A stretch of DNA of 64,000 nt from Meconema thalassinum (Eukaryota > Arthropoda > Insecta > Orthoptera > Tettigoniidae). Where the stretch lies: NCBI GenBank assembly GCA_946902985.2, contig OX336389.2:168650704-168714703 (forward strand). The letters are read 5' to 3'. Position numbers and translations under genes: made by a program. Below are positions 1-11,344 of this stretch, piece by piece (within the stretch, counting starts at the first letter, position 1; each line of letters opens with the position of its first letter). The notes beneath the pieces are model-generated. The model had not been told where the DNA came from. It was given only the letters and a program-made list of their open reading frames with translations, and did not search any database.

Positions 1-213
1 CATCTTCTTAAAGTTGGGAAAAGCACGGTTAATGATGATTGGAGCCGTAATAGACAGTCTATTGAGAGTTTCTGTTCTCAAGTACTTGGAACACCTCACA
101 CCTTAAGAAAAGCTAAAAATGAATTGGTAGACCAAGCGTTGTGGGTTTGGTTAGGCTAATGCAGGAGTGGCGAAGAGGCGTTCCAATAAGTGGTCCGATT
201 TTGATGTAAAATC
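1..213 (+). pseudogene. CENP-B/Tigger-type transposase fragment
   Basis: Frame 1 reads from the window edge through KVGKSTVNDDWSRNRQSIESF and KNELVDQALWVWL to a stop near base 159. It then resumes in another frame with WRRGVPISGPIL. These are hallmarks of the CENP-B/HTH_Tnp_Tc5 DNA-binding domain of pogo/Tigger-like transposases and the domesticated jerky-like proteins. The piece lacks its N-terminus (outside the window), has at least one frameshift and stops at base 213. No DDE catalytic domain follows. It is best read as a relic of a Tigger-like DNA transposon; a jerky-like host gene is unlikely given the break. Confidence 0.6.
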
Positions 214-504
214 AATTACCGTACACTCAAAACTTCAACTGCTTACCTTATAATTATTTTTGTATTTATGTACGGCACTGTATTTTATTTAAACGAAGTA
301 CGGTATCTGTATTTATAGCATATTGTCAGCTAGTCCGGCCTAGGGTCTGGTCTCGAAGTGGCTACAGAGAGACTGTTGCACATACACTGAGTGCCCAAAA
401 ATCACGGGAAGGGTAGTCCCATGAGAAAAATGTGCCGTGTACGCTCCTGAGCGTTGCGGCTAGCTGTGGTGGAGCAGTCTGTCATAGACACGAGTGTAGT
501 GAAG

Positions 505-700
505 ATGGCAACACGTAGCGAGTTAACCGAATTTGAACGTGGGATGATCATCGGCGCACGGCGCATGGGTCATAGCATTTCGGAGATATACGCGAATTCG
601 GGTTTCCGAGGTCAACAGTATCGAGGGTGGATCTTCAATATCGCAGAGATAATGTTACCATCCGCGTAGTCCGCCGCAAGGGACGACCACAGGTGTTTAA
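505..700 (+). pseudogene. Tc1-like transposase N-terminal fragment
   Basis: The start MATRSELTEFERGMIIGARR followed by MGHSISEI resembles the first helix-turn-helix of Tc1-family transposases, which commonly begin with a short basic tag and an S-EFERG-x-I-x-GA motif. The frame closes at 669, and a following stretch (RRKGRPQV-like in another frame) resembles the second half of the DNA-binding region. No catalytic domain is visible downstream, so this is a short decayed relic. Confidence 0.5.
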
Positions 701-1139
701 CGAACATCACGTCACCTCAACAGAACCATACGGGACGATCGAAGGGCTACTGTTAATTAGATCACCGCCTAATTGAATGTTGAGAGTCAGGAACCCATTT
801 CTTGTCGAGTCAATGCCTTGCTGTTTTGCTGCAGTTTTGAGGGCTCGTGGAGGAGGAACTCGTTATTAACATCATATTCCCTGCCTTCCTATGACGTTTG
901 GCCACTGAGTGTATTGTTGTATCCTAACTTGATGGCACTGTCTTACGTCATAAGCCGATCCGGGGTTCTGCAAGGTAATGTACTCGGATCGAAATCGTGT
1001 CTTTACCGATAGCAACTGATAGGGATTACAGTACAGTCCCTGAATGTTGGGTCTAGTAACATGAAATACATTGGCGTTAATTCATTTGAGGGGGCTTGGG
1101 ACATCTTGGACATTAGTCCCTTGCACTTGGGTGTGTGTT

Positions 1140-1375
1140 GGATTTGTCTAATAACCTGTGTTTCTGTGGTTTCTGTGGTAACGTGTGTAAATGTAATTAT
1201 TATGTTATTACATTGGGGTATTTGCTCTAGAGCTTCAAATAAGGAGTCGTCCCAGTATTTATATGAAGGGAGTGTGGCAAACCTGGGGATGACCTACACT
1301 CAAGATAGCCACTGCCAGAGCTAGGGTTTGAACTTCAGTCTTTGGACTTCTAGGTGTGGGCAGCGAGGTGTGAAA
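1140..1375 (-). repeat. tRNA-headed SINE, family C, copy 1
   Basis: On the minus strand the segment ends in a characteristic tail (TTACACACGTTACCACAG then AAACACAGGTTATTAG). The same tail occurs at 54.97-55.2 kb, and partial tails are seen near 9.6 kb and 57.45 kb. The head has a degenerate B box (GTTCAAACCC) near 1330. A body shared with copies at 18.84 and 54.97 kb supports a dispersed SINE. No clear TSD was found. Confidence 0.5.
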
Positions 1376-2594
1376 TAAGGTACTCTCAAGTGTTACAAGG
1401 TGTCACCACATTCTCAGTGTGTGTGGTATGAAGAAATATCAGGCTAATTGCAAAGTTCGGTTGAGCGTCCTTGTTGTAATCTTTTATACCGGCTCGAGTT
1501 ACAGTTATCGACATCTAATTAGTCTTCTGGGATATTGTAGAGACGTGGATTGGAATAAAAATGCCGTATACAGCTCTAAAGTAGCCCTCTTAGTTCATTG
1601 AATATAAGCGCTCAAGCTTTGCCATTTGCATTCCCCTGTGGGAAAGCTCATACTTGGCAACAGGGGCGGTGCGTCATTAAGGGCTGAAAGGGCCCCGCCC
1701 ACTCAGGGCCGTTAGGTCATATCGCACTGCATTTGTTTAATTAATGTATTTAAATTACTTTAAATAATTACAGAAATTCTACTTAAAATATATTTTCTCC
1801 TTCTGGAATCTCTAAAAACAATTCAGTATACATAACTCATCCCTAGCTTAAGTACCTAACAGCCTCGTACGGTGTGTTATAATGGCAAAGGTCGCTCTAT
1901 AAAACCTTCCATGTTAAGTATATAAAGTGAAGAGCCGGGTTAGAAAACAGTGGACTTCTTGAACGCGAATTCTTCTGCGCTATGATAGGATTTTCCTTCT
2001 CTTAAAGGGCCTGGAGAATTGGCCCATAACATTGTCCCTACTATACAAGGAAGTGGCCGAGAGACGTGATTCCAGGATTCAAGGAATCCTCCCCAATGAA
2101 AGAGGTTGAAACTTTAACACTCAGTTTATTCAGTGTGTGAGTAAAGGATCCACCACCGTGGACACAAGGATTAAAGTGGATTATAATTTAATCCAGAAGT
2201 AAAATCAAAATACTGATTCTCACCAGTTCCCACGGCTGTGCTAGCTATGGTGCTTTCAAGTACCGTGCCCCTTGGTCATCGAGCGTCCAACGACTCAACT
2301 TGGCCGATCTCCTAATCGGCAGGCAATCGACGTCTGTGATTATCAGGCTTTCGCCTCTGCAGTGTTTGACTGACCTCCTCTGACCTGAGCCCGCAGCTGT
2401 TCATAGTGAGGAAACGAAGTTGTTGCTGACCAGGTTGAACTGGGGTTGAGTGTCCGATACGGTTTCGCCTTGAACCGACATCGGGACGTAACAATATTAA
2501 CACAAAATACAAATGCATTCATATTTTATTACCCAGTTGTCAGCTCATGGATGGTAATCTAGATTTAGTAGAAGTGTAATGTGTAGGTTGACTA
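1376..2594. other. No gene recognised
   Basis: Only short ORFs without family features are present. A CAGGGGCGGTGCG block at about 1665 resembles the end of a hAT-type non-autonomous element, but no partner terminus or 8-bp duplication was found. Confidence 0.3.
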
Positions 2595-3759
2595 CTGTCG
2601 ACCAAAATATTATGTGCACTCGAGTTTGAAGGTTGTTTGTGAAATAACCAATAGACCTACATAAAATTCAATAAAATCATCATTTTTTTCGTTCTATTTT
2701 ACGTTAGTTCATGTATGTTTGGAATTTTTAATTTATATTTTAATGTTTTTATCGCAGTTGAAACACAAAAAGGGCCCGTTTTTAAGCGTGTTTCAACCAT
2801 GTGTCACATTTAAGAATTATTATCTCACAAACCCGTCATCAGATCGAATCCAATTTTTAACACTATATACATTGGAATGTTGTATAACTGGTTTATTAAT
2901 TTCAAAATTATGTGTGTTCAAGAACGAAAGTTGTTATCATTTTTGTAAGGTAACTTTTTCTCGGCTCGGGGTCGTTGGAAAATGTAGTTCTTGGTTGCGT
3001 TGCAATCCTAATACATCAAAAAGTTATGCTGTATGACTGTGATATACGTAAATTAATTCACTTATTTTATATCGGTTTGTATTTGTTCGGGGAATTAAGA
3101 CATGGTTCACCAGCTAGCCGCTCCGGGAAATGCTGTACAGCGTTGCTGATATGGAGCCCATCACTTCCGAGCGTGGCGCGCCATGACGCGTAATGGAGCC
3201 CATCTTGGCAACGCTGTACAGCTTTCACCGGAGCCGCTAACTGGTGACCCATGTCTTAATTCCCCGTACAAATACAAACCGATATAAAATAAGTAAATTA
3301 ATTTACGTATTTCACATTCATACAGCATTCCTTTTTGATGTATAGGGATTACAACGCGAGCAAGAACTACATTTTCAAACCACCCAGTGCCGAGAATAAG
3401 TTACCTTACAAAAATGATAACAACTTTGTTTCTTGGACACACAAAATTTTAAAATTAATAAACCAGTTATACAACATTCCAATGTATATTGTGTTAGAAT
3501 TAGGATTCGATCTGAATACGTATTTGTGAGATAATAATTCTTAAATGTGACGCATGGTTGAAACACGCTTAAAAACGGGCACTTTTTGTGTTCCAACTGC
3601 GATAACAATTATTAAAATATAAATTAAAAATTCCAAACCTACATGAACTAACGAAAAATAGAACGACAAAAATGATGATGTTATTGGATTTTTTGTAGGT
3701 CTATTGGTTACTTCACAAACAACCTTCAAACTCGAGTACACATAATATTTGGTCGACAG
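2595..3759. mobile_element. Long palindromic (foldback-type) element with TA duplication
   Basis: Two arms of roughly 550 bp are inverted copies of each other. Outer ends read CTGTCGACC on the left and GGTCGACAG on the right, each directly bordered by TA (2593-2594 and 3760-3761). The arms meet near 3180 around a smaller palindrome containing CTGTACAGC. Arm identity is high but imperfect, roughly 85-90% by eye. The apparent ORFs at 2719-3036 (+) and 3375-3608 (-) encode the same peptide because they lie in mirror-image arms; they are not evidence of a gene. This is best read as a non-autonomous Tc1/mariner-type foldback element. Confidence 0.75.
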
Positions 3760-5300
3760 TAACTGTGTCTCCAGTATGTACAAAGTAGAGCGTCAAAGGA
3801 GAGAGGGAAACTTACCCTGGTTGTTTGACACTTGCCTGCAACCATGTTACTAAGCGCTTTTAGTAGCAACTTCTGTCGCTTTAAGAAGTGTTTGATGAGC
3901 GCTTGTCAAGGCTTAATAGGAAGGTGGCGCAACTTATCAGCCATGCTGGCAACGGCAATGAGCCACACACATTATTGTGTACTCTACCAACCTCGGGATC
4001 GTTAAAACAATTGTTCATTTGAACCAAACATTGTGTTCTTTATTTATTTATCAGCACGGTATCTTTGAGATCGATTTCCAGTGTTCATATCTACATGTGC
4101 TACTTGCGGTATGCCTGACAGCCATGAGTTTACTCAAACAAGTGAGCCCAATCAGCTCATAATCGATAATTATGATCGTGAACCAGGATCGACTGCGGAG
4201 CGCCGAGAGCCCTAATCGCATCTCACACTGCAATAGCACTTGGATGACGTCACAACGGAAGATCTGATGAAGAGCAAGGCCACGTGAAATGCATAAACAT
4301 TTATTTGAAAATTACCATTGAAGAATCCTGGAAATGTATAAGTCTTTTCAAGATTTCATTATTATAATTATTATTATTGAGATTATTAATATGATTATAT
4401 TCCACCGAGGGAGAGTTCTACAACGTAACGAAATGCATTAATTAAGTATACCACTTGAGCCAAGAGTCCAATCTGACTTCTTGGGGGTGACCGACATTTT
4501 GTGGGGACTAGTTTTTGAAAGGCAGTCGCCTTGACCGGTAGATTTCCTTTTCCGGCAAAGCGAGAGAGCGTGTCGGGATAATCTTCGTGTAGTACAGTGA
4601 TTTCGATTGTATAAGAAAATTTAGTACGATTTAATGTGGTGAAACGAACAGTAATTAAACCAGTAGAAAGGTTTTCGTGGAATTTTCGATGCCAGTAATT
4701 AATGAGATTTTTCGGATACGTGGCATACAAGTTGAAACGGTCTAAAATCCGTGTGAGGAGCTACATACGTAGTTCAGTAAATTCTGTGGAGTGGATAGTG
4801 AATGGGCAATTTTATATATACTAAAAATCCACACAGTGTAAAGCCAGTTTATCTTTACAATCTGAAAGATACGGCTAAATTCATTGAAAATATTTAACAC
4901 CAGCAGGAATGGATTTAGGATAGGATTTCGAACCCAGAACTGCATGGCGGGGACCATTTCCAATGGATATTGAAGGATTGAGCATGCACTAAACACAGTA
5001 ACTGTGGGAGCGTAATGGGAACCTGCCAAGATGGACCCTGAAATTGCTAGACCTGGATGGACGGAATGGGTAACGTTGGGAGATCTATTAACTTCGAACC
5101 CATATCCTGCAGAGAACATGTGAGTTAAGACGTAAAAATTTACAGAAGGTACTCATTTCTATAAAATTCTATAACGACTGAAATTAAGCAAATTACCTGA
5201 AATAATAGTCGGAAAATTTTCTGAAGATGATGTAATAATAGATGATTACTCCTCCGCTGTCTGAGACCCCACGCATTCGGTACTATATCGCATCCGGCAG
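3760..5300. other. No gene recognised
   Basis: Two adjacent minus-strand ORFs (111 aa at 4395-4730 and 125 aa at 4742-5119) lack recognisable motifs and lie in AT-rich sequence. I see no splice-bounded structure linking them. A short ATT-rich tract lies near 4370. Confidence 0.3.
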
Positions 5301-5620
5301 ACCAATGGTTTTCATCTAGACCAATAATGGTTAGGTAGCGCTGCCCTGTTGGCCGCGTTAGCTAATATAATTACCCCTGGTTTTTGTCACACACAGAGAG
5401 GGTAGTCACGCATCAATAATCTTTATCCAGGCCAATGGTTTTGCCTATACCAACATTTTCATCCAAACCAATGGTTTCCGCCTAGACCAATTATGGTTAG
5501 GTAGCGCGGCCATGCGAGCCGCATTAGCTAATAAAAACACCCCTGGTTTTTTGTCACGCACAGTGGAGGGTAGTCAAGCATCAATAGTCTTTATCCAAGC
5601 CAATGGTTTTGCCTTTTATT
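5301..5620. repeat. Tandem duplication, 166-bp period, two copies
   Basis: The block starting ACCAATGGTTTTCATC at 5301 recurs at 5467. Both copies contain GGTTAGGTAGCGC, then TTAGCTAATA, CCCCTGG and a GTCACxCACAG motif in the same order. An internal CCAATGG module appears twice per copy. No coding function is evident. Confidence 0.75.
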
Positions 5621-5632
5621 TCATTATTCACG

Positions 5633-6988
5633 TGTCGTGTGCTGAATTTTGTATCGGACATGTTGACAACGGGTATGACGACAATGTTACATGGCGCCGC
5701 TCATGAAATTAACACGAACAAAAATGCTTTATTTACGTAAATATATTTCCGGTGCAGCAGTGACAATTCAAATCGAAATCAACTTCTAATGACTCCTAGA
5801 AAGGTACGTGAATCATAAATAATATATTTTCAATAATCTGTCTTGTGGAGGTTATGAAAAGGGAGGAGTACCTACTCTCAACAATTAATAGTTCAGATTA
5901 CATCATTATGTAGCTTGATTTGTACATGTGGTGTAACGATTGAGTAGGCTTAATGGATCGAACGAAAAATGCACAGTTTCATTTTAGGTAGGCAGTGAAT
6001 TCTTTATTTGATTAAATTAACTATGTAAGATTATGGAATTAGTTTTAGCGTATCATTTCACGTCCGAGAGTAGACGTAACATTTTGTCTTGGTTTGGAAG
6101 TGCATGCAGCACGAATGCAAGGCTAGTTTGTTGAAAGCCGAAGGTGGTGGTATTCATTTGTTCGCTAAGGAGAGCGACAAGTCTTTTCATTTAATTCAGG
6201 CTGCAGAGAACCGTCTGTAAAACTGTACAATATTATGTGAGTGTTAGTTATACGTTATTTTGAAGATTTTGAAGGCCGGGAGCATGGGTCTTGTTTATGC
6301 AGGTTTGATAAACCAGTTATTTTTGTACACAGCTGTTATACTGAAAGAAAATGCTTATTGAATTAAGACAAAAAGCTGACTGAATGACATAGCATTTAGA
6401 CAGGCCTAGTTTGTGGAAGGCCTGAGTTCATAATTCCCAATGGTCGCAGCGATCAGCTGATATTTAAACAAAAGAGAATGCATTCAGCGATGATTAGTAA
6501 GAATGATTATTGTAATTTAAAATAAGATGAAAGTTTTTATTGCAAACATGATTAAATAATATTGAATATCCCGTTTAGTGAGAACTTTTGTGTCATTTAG
6601 GCTAGCGTGATTGTACTGTCTTATTTAGTGACGTATTCTGGAGCACGATGAAGGTGCTAATTAATAACAGGACTGTTTTAGCAGGGTGTTGGAGTTTATT
6701 CCACATCTACTGTATTTGGGTGATGTTGAAGTTTCGTGTGAGCAATGGCTACACGTGATGAATGTTTTTGAGAGTATTCTACCTTTTTTTGGGTGAGAAT
6801 CTTTTTGGTGTAAGCGGTGGCTACACATGGGTATTTATGGACGCGAGGATGTATTTTTCTACGCTACGAAGTTTTTATCATTTTAAATGATCTTGTCGAC
6901 TTCGTCGTTACGCTAAGGTCTGGCGTTACATTACGGGACGAAATGTACAGAGAATGTACTGAAGTGTGTGACGTCATAGTACGACGGA
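5633..6988. other. No gene recognised
   Basis: AT-rich sequence without a supported ORF. Two partly similar phrases near 6740-6770 and 6790-6830 (GTGTGAGCAATGGCTACACG and GTGTAAGCGGTGGCTACACA) suggest an old local duplication. Confidence 0.25.
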
Positions 6989-7123
6989 GCAGCCGAGTAC
7001 CAAGAAGGCAGTGCGAGAACAGAGTTTCAAGAAGGCAGTGCGAGAACAATCAAGTAGGCAGTGAAGAAACAAAATAGAATCTTGAAACTCTGTTCTCGCA
7101 CTGCCTTCTTGGTACTCTGCTGC
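6989..7123. repeat. Near-perfect 44-bp inverted repeat with internal direct repeats
   Basis: Bases 6989-7032 are the inverse complement of 7080-7123 with a single difference seen, separated by 47 bp. The left arm and loop also hold three direct copies of CAAGAAGGCAGTGCGAGAAC, the third diverged. RNA from either strand would form a long hairpin. Confidence 0.8.
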
Positions 7124-7675
7124 TAGCATTTAAAATGATATAAAGTCAATTCTTTCAGACTGACTATCCGTGTCTTTTCTACGATGTTTTATACGAGGTT
7201 CTACGATTCTTAAATAATAACTAAATTAAAACCAGGGATAAAAATCGAAACTAAATATGATTTAATAATAAATGAAATGGAGTTTTGCCTTAATAGAATT
7301 TTAATAATCAAAACACTTTAACTAGAACGCTGAGTTATGAACCGTAAGATTTCTTAAGAACCATGAGGAGGTTGGATGTGGATTCCTCACATCTCTATGC
7401 TTGTCTAGAACATGAATTGACCATTTGCGAGACGACAGTTGCCACGACGTGAGATTCGTGTAGAATCACGGTTTTGCGCAATAATGTGACTTAAGACATG
7501 ACACGAATTTCACGCAGTCGCCGACATAATTTTCCTCCATAACAGATGACTGTGTATCACAAACAGTGATATGTCTGTGTACGTAGAGCTCAAAGCGAGC
7601 AACCACTAGGAGTGTACTACCTGACCAGCAAATTGTTACCGGTGGCGGAAATCGGAACTAATGCGCTCCGACCAG
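7124..7675. other. No gene recognised
   Basis: Nothing beyond unremarkable AT-rich sequence. The last 8 bases (7668-7675, CCGACCAG) are the left TSD of the hAT element that follows. Confidence 0.25.
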
Positions 7676-8114
7676 CAGTGGTGGATCCAGGCCTTGCGGG
7701 GCCCTGGGCGATATGATAAGGCGGAGCCCACAACAATAGGAAATAAAAAAAATATGAAATCAAATGGAAAGTAGTTTTGTAAAAATAGTAAAATAAAGAA
7801 TAGTCACAATATTTTGAATAGTCTACACTACAGTAATTTTTTAAAATAATATGAAAGAAACCTTTAAGTCCCCCTGAAGAAGTTCATGTAAACAATAAAA
7901 TATTACTTTGCCACTTTTTCCGCCTGAAGTCTTCTATCATTTCACCGAAATCTAAACTTGCTAAACGGTCAACAGAGGTCATAGCTGCACTGAAAAAAAA
8001 AAGCCTGAAAAGTAAAATTAATTCATTAAATTTAACAAAATCATGGCGTGGGGCCCCCAGTACCGCGGGGCCCTGGGTGGTCGCCCTCCTCGCCCTCCCC
8101 TAGATCCGCCCCTG
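7676..8114. mobile_element. Non-autonomous hAT element (439 bp)
   Basis: The ends are CAGTGGTGGATCCAGG on the left and the inverse of CAGGGGCGGATCTAGG on the right. They are flanked by a perfect 8-bp duplication CCGACCAG at 7668-7675 and 8115-8122. An 8-bp TSD and CAG-type termini are diagnostic of the hAT superfamily. There is no transposase, and the interior is AT-rich between two GC-rich GGGGCCC-containing ends. Mobilisation would need a transposase supplied in trans. Confidence 0.85.
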
Positions 8115-8858
8115 CCGACCAGCCACACGCCTGCGATAGACGTGCAGTTGTCGCCAGCGAAACCGCATCACGTGTTGTGTGCATGATTCATGCTGGCGCG
8201 TGCGCTGTGCGGTGTGTTATCATTGTATGACTGTACATGAGTCCCCCTCTCGTCCCGCAAGCCGCTCGCTGCAGCCATAACGAGGTGAGATGACGTAATG
8301 TATACACAACAGCTGCGCTCTCCTTCTAGAGGCAACAATTCTCTGGTAGGGTAGTATTTGGTTGTAAATATTTGTGTTGTCATATTCTTTTTATATTTTT
8401 TGTTTTTGCATAGGGTAAACTGTGCATACTTTTAGATTTCAATTTATTTTCCTTGTTCGACGCTTATCGTCCATTTAACGTAACATTTAACTTAATTACA
8501 GGTTTATCTAGAAAACACTCAACGTAAAAATAAACGTCGGACGTGACACCATCATACAATCGGTATACTTATTTTTGCCATTATTACATGTAACGGAATT
8601 TATTGCAGAGGAGAGAAATTTGATTTGCCGTAGGATCAGGTATAATAATTATTAATTAATTGAATTGCATTTGCGTAGGGAATAGTTTTCGTGTCACGAT
8701 TCTTAGCTTGATTTGCCGTTCTTTTGTAAGTAGGATTTCTAGAAGGGATTTTTAGGGAATAGTTAGTCAATGATTTTGTACTTCAGATTAGATTAACTTA
8801 CGGTGGAATAGCCACCAGACCCCTTCTGAGAATTAGGCTAAGGATCTGATTTCTGGAG
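8115..8858. other. No gene recognised
   Basis: The small ORFs here show no family features and end within AT-rich sequence. Confidence 0.25.
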
Positions 8859-9190
8859 GTGAGCCTCCGTGGCTTAGGCGGCAGCACGCCGGCCTCTCAC
8901 CTCTGGGTCCGTGGTTCAAATCCCGGTCGCTCCAAGTGAGATTTGTGCTGGACAAAGCGGAGGCAGAAAGGTTTTTCTCCGGGTACTCCGGTTTTCCCTG
9001 TCACAATTTCATTCCAGCAACACTCTCCACTATCATTTCATTTCATCTGTCATTCATTTAATCATTTCCCCAGGGGAGTTCGACAGGCTTCGGCCGCTGG
9101 CACAGTTCATATCCTCGCCGCTAGATGGGGGCTTCATTCATTCCATTCCCTGACCTGGTCGGTCAACTGGACGCAGGCTGTGGATTTTCT
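8859..9190 (+). repeat. tRNA-derived SINE, family A, copy 1
   Basis: A tRNA-like head carries an A box (TGGCTTAGGCGG) and a B box (GGTTCAAATCC) about 40 bp apart, typical of RNA polymerase III internal promoters. It is followed by a body shared base for base with copies at 42.99 and 45.60 kb, ending GCAGGCTGTGGATTTTC. The overlapping ORFs here recur in the other copies because the repeat does, not because they code. The TSD for this copy is unclear. Confidence 0.85.
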
Positions 9191-9733
9191 AATTGTAGAT
9201 TTGTTTTTCCTTCGGACGTGATCTTGGGGCTAGTTCAAACTACTCACATCCTTTGTCCTAACCCGATATTCCCTGAGACAGCAGTCTCGTGCCCATCCTC
9301 TCAGTTATGTGTCTTGTTGGAAAGGGGACTCGTGTGCGCTGGCGTCGATCCCCAGTTCCCACGATATCCCGGTCTAACGGGCACACAAGCATCATACAGT
9401 AAATAGCGGGTACATGGCCTATTGAGAAACTCAAGTACTAAATAACTGGGCACATTGTTATCAAATTAGTGTATAAAGGGAGAGTATAGCCTATGTTATG
9501 GTTCTACACCCTTTACCATCAGTTCCTTTCTTCTGTAATTACCGAGCCAAGTCAACTAATCCTATCCCCATTCTCAAGTACACAAACTACCACGATAACA
9601 CAGGTTATCAGACAGATTCCACACATATAGGCCGACAAATGTTCACGATGTCCCAAGCTTGCTGTGTAATCCATGGAGAAACCTGGTGGAGGATTTTGAC
9701 CCATGCATAACGATGAAGATGACGTCGCAAATA
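9191..9733. other. No gene recognised
   Basis: Unremarkable apart from about 60 bp near 9590-9650 (GATAACACAGGTTATCAGAC) that matches the 3' tail of SINE family C in plus orientation. Confidence 0.35.
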
Positions 9734-9776
9734 CTGGGTGTTTCAGGAGGAAGAGTAAATATTTTAGGAGGTGGTA

Positions 9777-10933
9777 TAGTTCATCTACTGTAAGTTTGCA
9801 CTTTTTTGACAGTTCTCGCGGGAACAAACACTCCTACTGAACATATCAATCTGCTTCTACCACGTGCATTCCAGCCAATGAGCTATCACCCACATAGCAG
9901 CCAGCAATGGCCGCTGTATTCCATCAAGGTGTCCACAGCTGTTATGAGTTGCCTAAACCTACATTCATCTCGCAATATCAATTCATTGCCCTTTTTAAAG
10001 GAAACTTGTATTTCTTTGTGACATTTATCAAATAATCGTTCTAACAGCACACCTAAAACCCACTGACAGAATATTACATCATTGGACGCGCTATGACCAA
10101 GACCTTGGCTGACACAGCAGTTGATAACTTAAATGTGAGAGTGAAATTATTTTAGGCCCATCATTTCACAGTCCAAGGAAAATGCTTACTAAGGTTTGGT
10201 GTAAGATGTACTTAAGACGAAACGAGCATTACTTGACCTGTTGGATTGATATTAAAATATAACGTACGAAACATTTCACCATGTAATTAGGCCTACACAA
10301 CTCATATTTTAGGCCTACGTTTTTTGCACAAATCATGCCATATGAAAGTTATTCACCAGGCCAATGTCCTTGGGGAAATCAATAGTTCTGCTGCATTTTC
10401 TTTTACCTTCAAAAAGAGAGAAATAAAATAAATACCTTGAACAAGAAATTCCGTATCTGCTTCCGACTCGATATTGAAAACAAAGATGTCCGACCTGGAG
10501 ACATCTCAGGCTACATATTTACTCAACATTTAAGATACCCGCTATATATTTGTCTGAAAAGTGAACACGTGTTCATATGAAAATAATACTTTCAGACGAC
10601 TTTGCGCAATATTATCAATTATAATTATTATTATTTTATATAATTAACACGTTATTTTCTCAGGCGGATGAACACGGTAAAGCGTCCATTACCAACCGCA
10701 CGCCCATGCCACGAGCACGTGGTAGTTCAGTTTGACAATGCAACTTTTCAGTCTGGCCGACAGAATATGTTGCCAATATATTCACAATTACTGGAACAAG
10801 CGAAAAAATAACCAGAAAAATCTTAAATGGGAATAAAACTTGTATATATTTGTTGGTTATAAATTGAGTCTTTCCTTATGAAGGTTGGCAACCCTAGCTG
10901 TCAAAAAAGTGCAAACATACAGTAGATGAACTA
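9777..10933. mobile_element. TA-flanked inverted-repeat element nested in a mariner TIR
   Basis: Left terminus TAGTTCATCTACTGTAAG continues through TTTGCACTTTTTTGACAG; the same sequence is present inverted at 10896-10933 with one mismatch. TA duplicates flank it at 9775-9776 and 10934-10935. Deleting the element and one TA restores the uninterrupted outer TIR, as judged against the intact right TIR at about 13.79 kb. The interior has no recognisable transposase, so it is non-autonomous or badly decayed. The TIRs are about 38 bp. Confidence 0.75.
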
Positions 10934-11344
10934 TAGTATAGATGAATTGCAATAAAAAAAATCCATATAACATGTGTCCCATTTTTATTGCGTACCGAGA
11001 TACAGACGTTGGTATGTAACCAGAGCAGTTGTCGTTTCGTGTGTTGGTACACCTAGACTTTCTGCACGTATCGGTGTTACATGTACAAGAGTATTGCGGA
11101 CAATACGTACGCACGGGTTGCATCCGTGTAATTACAAGCCGGACGTTTGATTTAGACGATTGCCCTTGACCTTGAAGCTTGCGGGTGAGTCTGCACACAG
11201 TCACTTGATCGCTCTCTCGCTTCACAGCTGTCACCACCGGACTGATGTAATGGATTTCTAGACTTGAGCCTGTGACGACACCACCGTGCAGAAAAGTACA
11301 GTCCACGTCGAAGTATTGTGTGACGCGGAAGTACACGTTATATA

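Noticed and set aside
1660..1700. Isolated CAGGGGCGG end of a second hAT-type MITE
   Set aside because: No partner terminus or 8-bp duplication within reach.
2719..3608. Two similar peptides on opposite strands suggesting a small gene family
   Set aside because: They lie in the mirror-image arms of one palindrome and follow from it.
4395..5119. Two adjacent minus-strand ORFs as a host gene
   Set aside because: No recognised motif, no consistent splice sites and ordinary AT-rich composition.
8881..8935. Possible tRNA gene (A and B boxes present)
   Set aside because: The same head recurs with the same 330-bp body at three places, two of them with target duplications; it is a SINE head.
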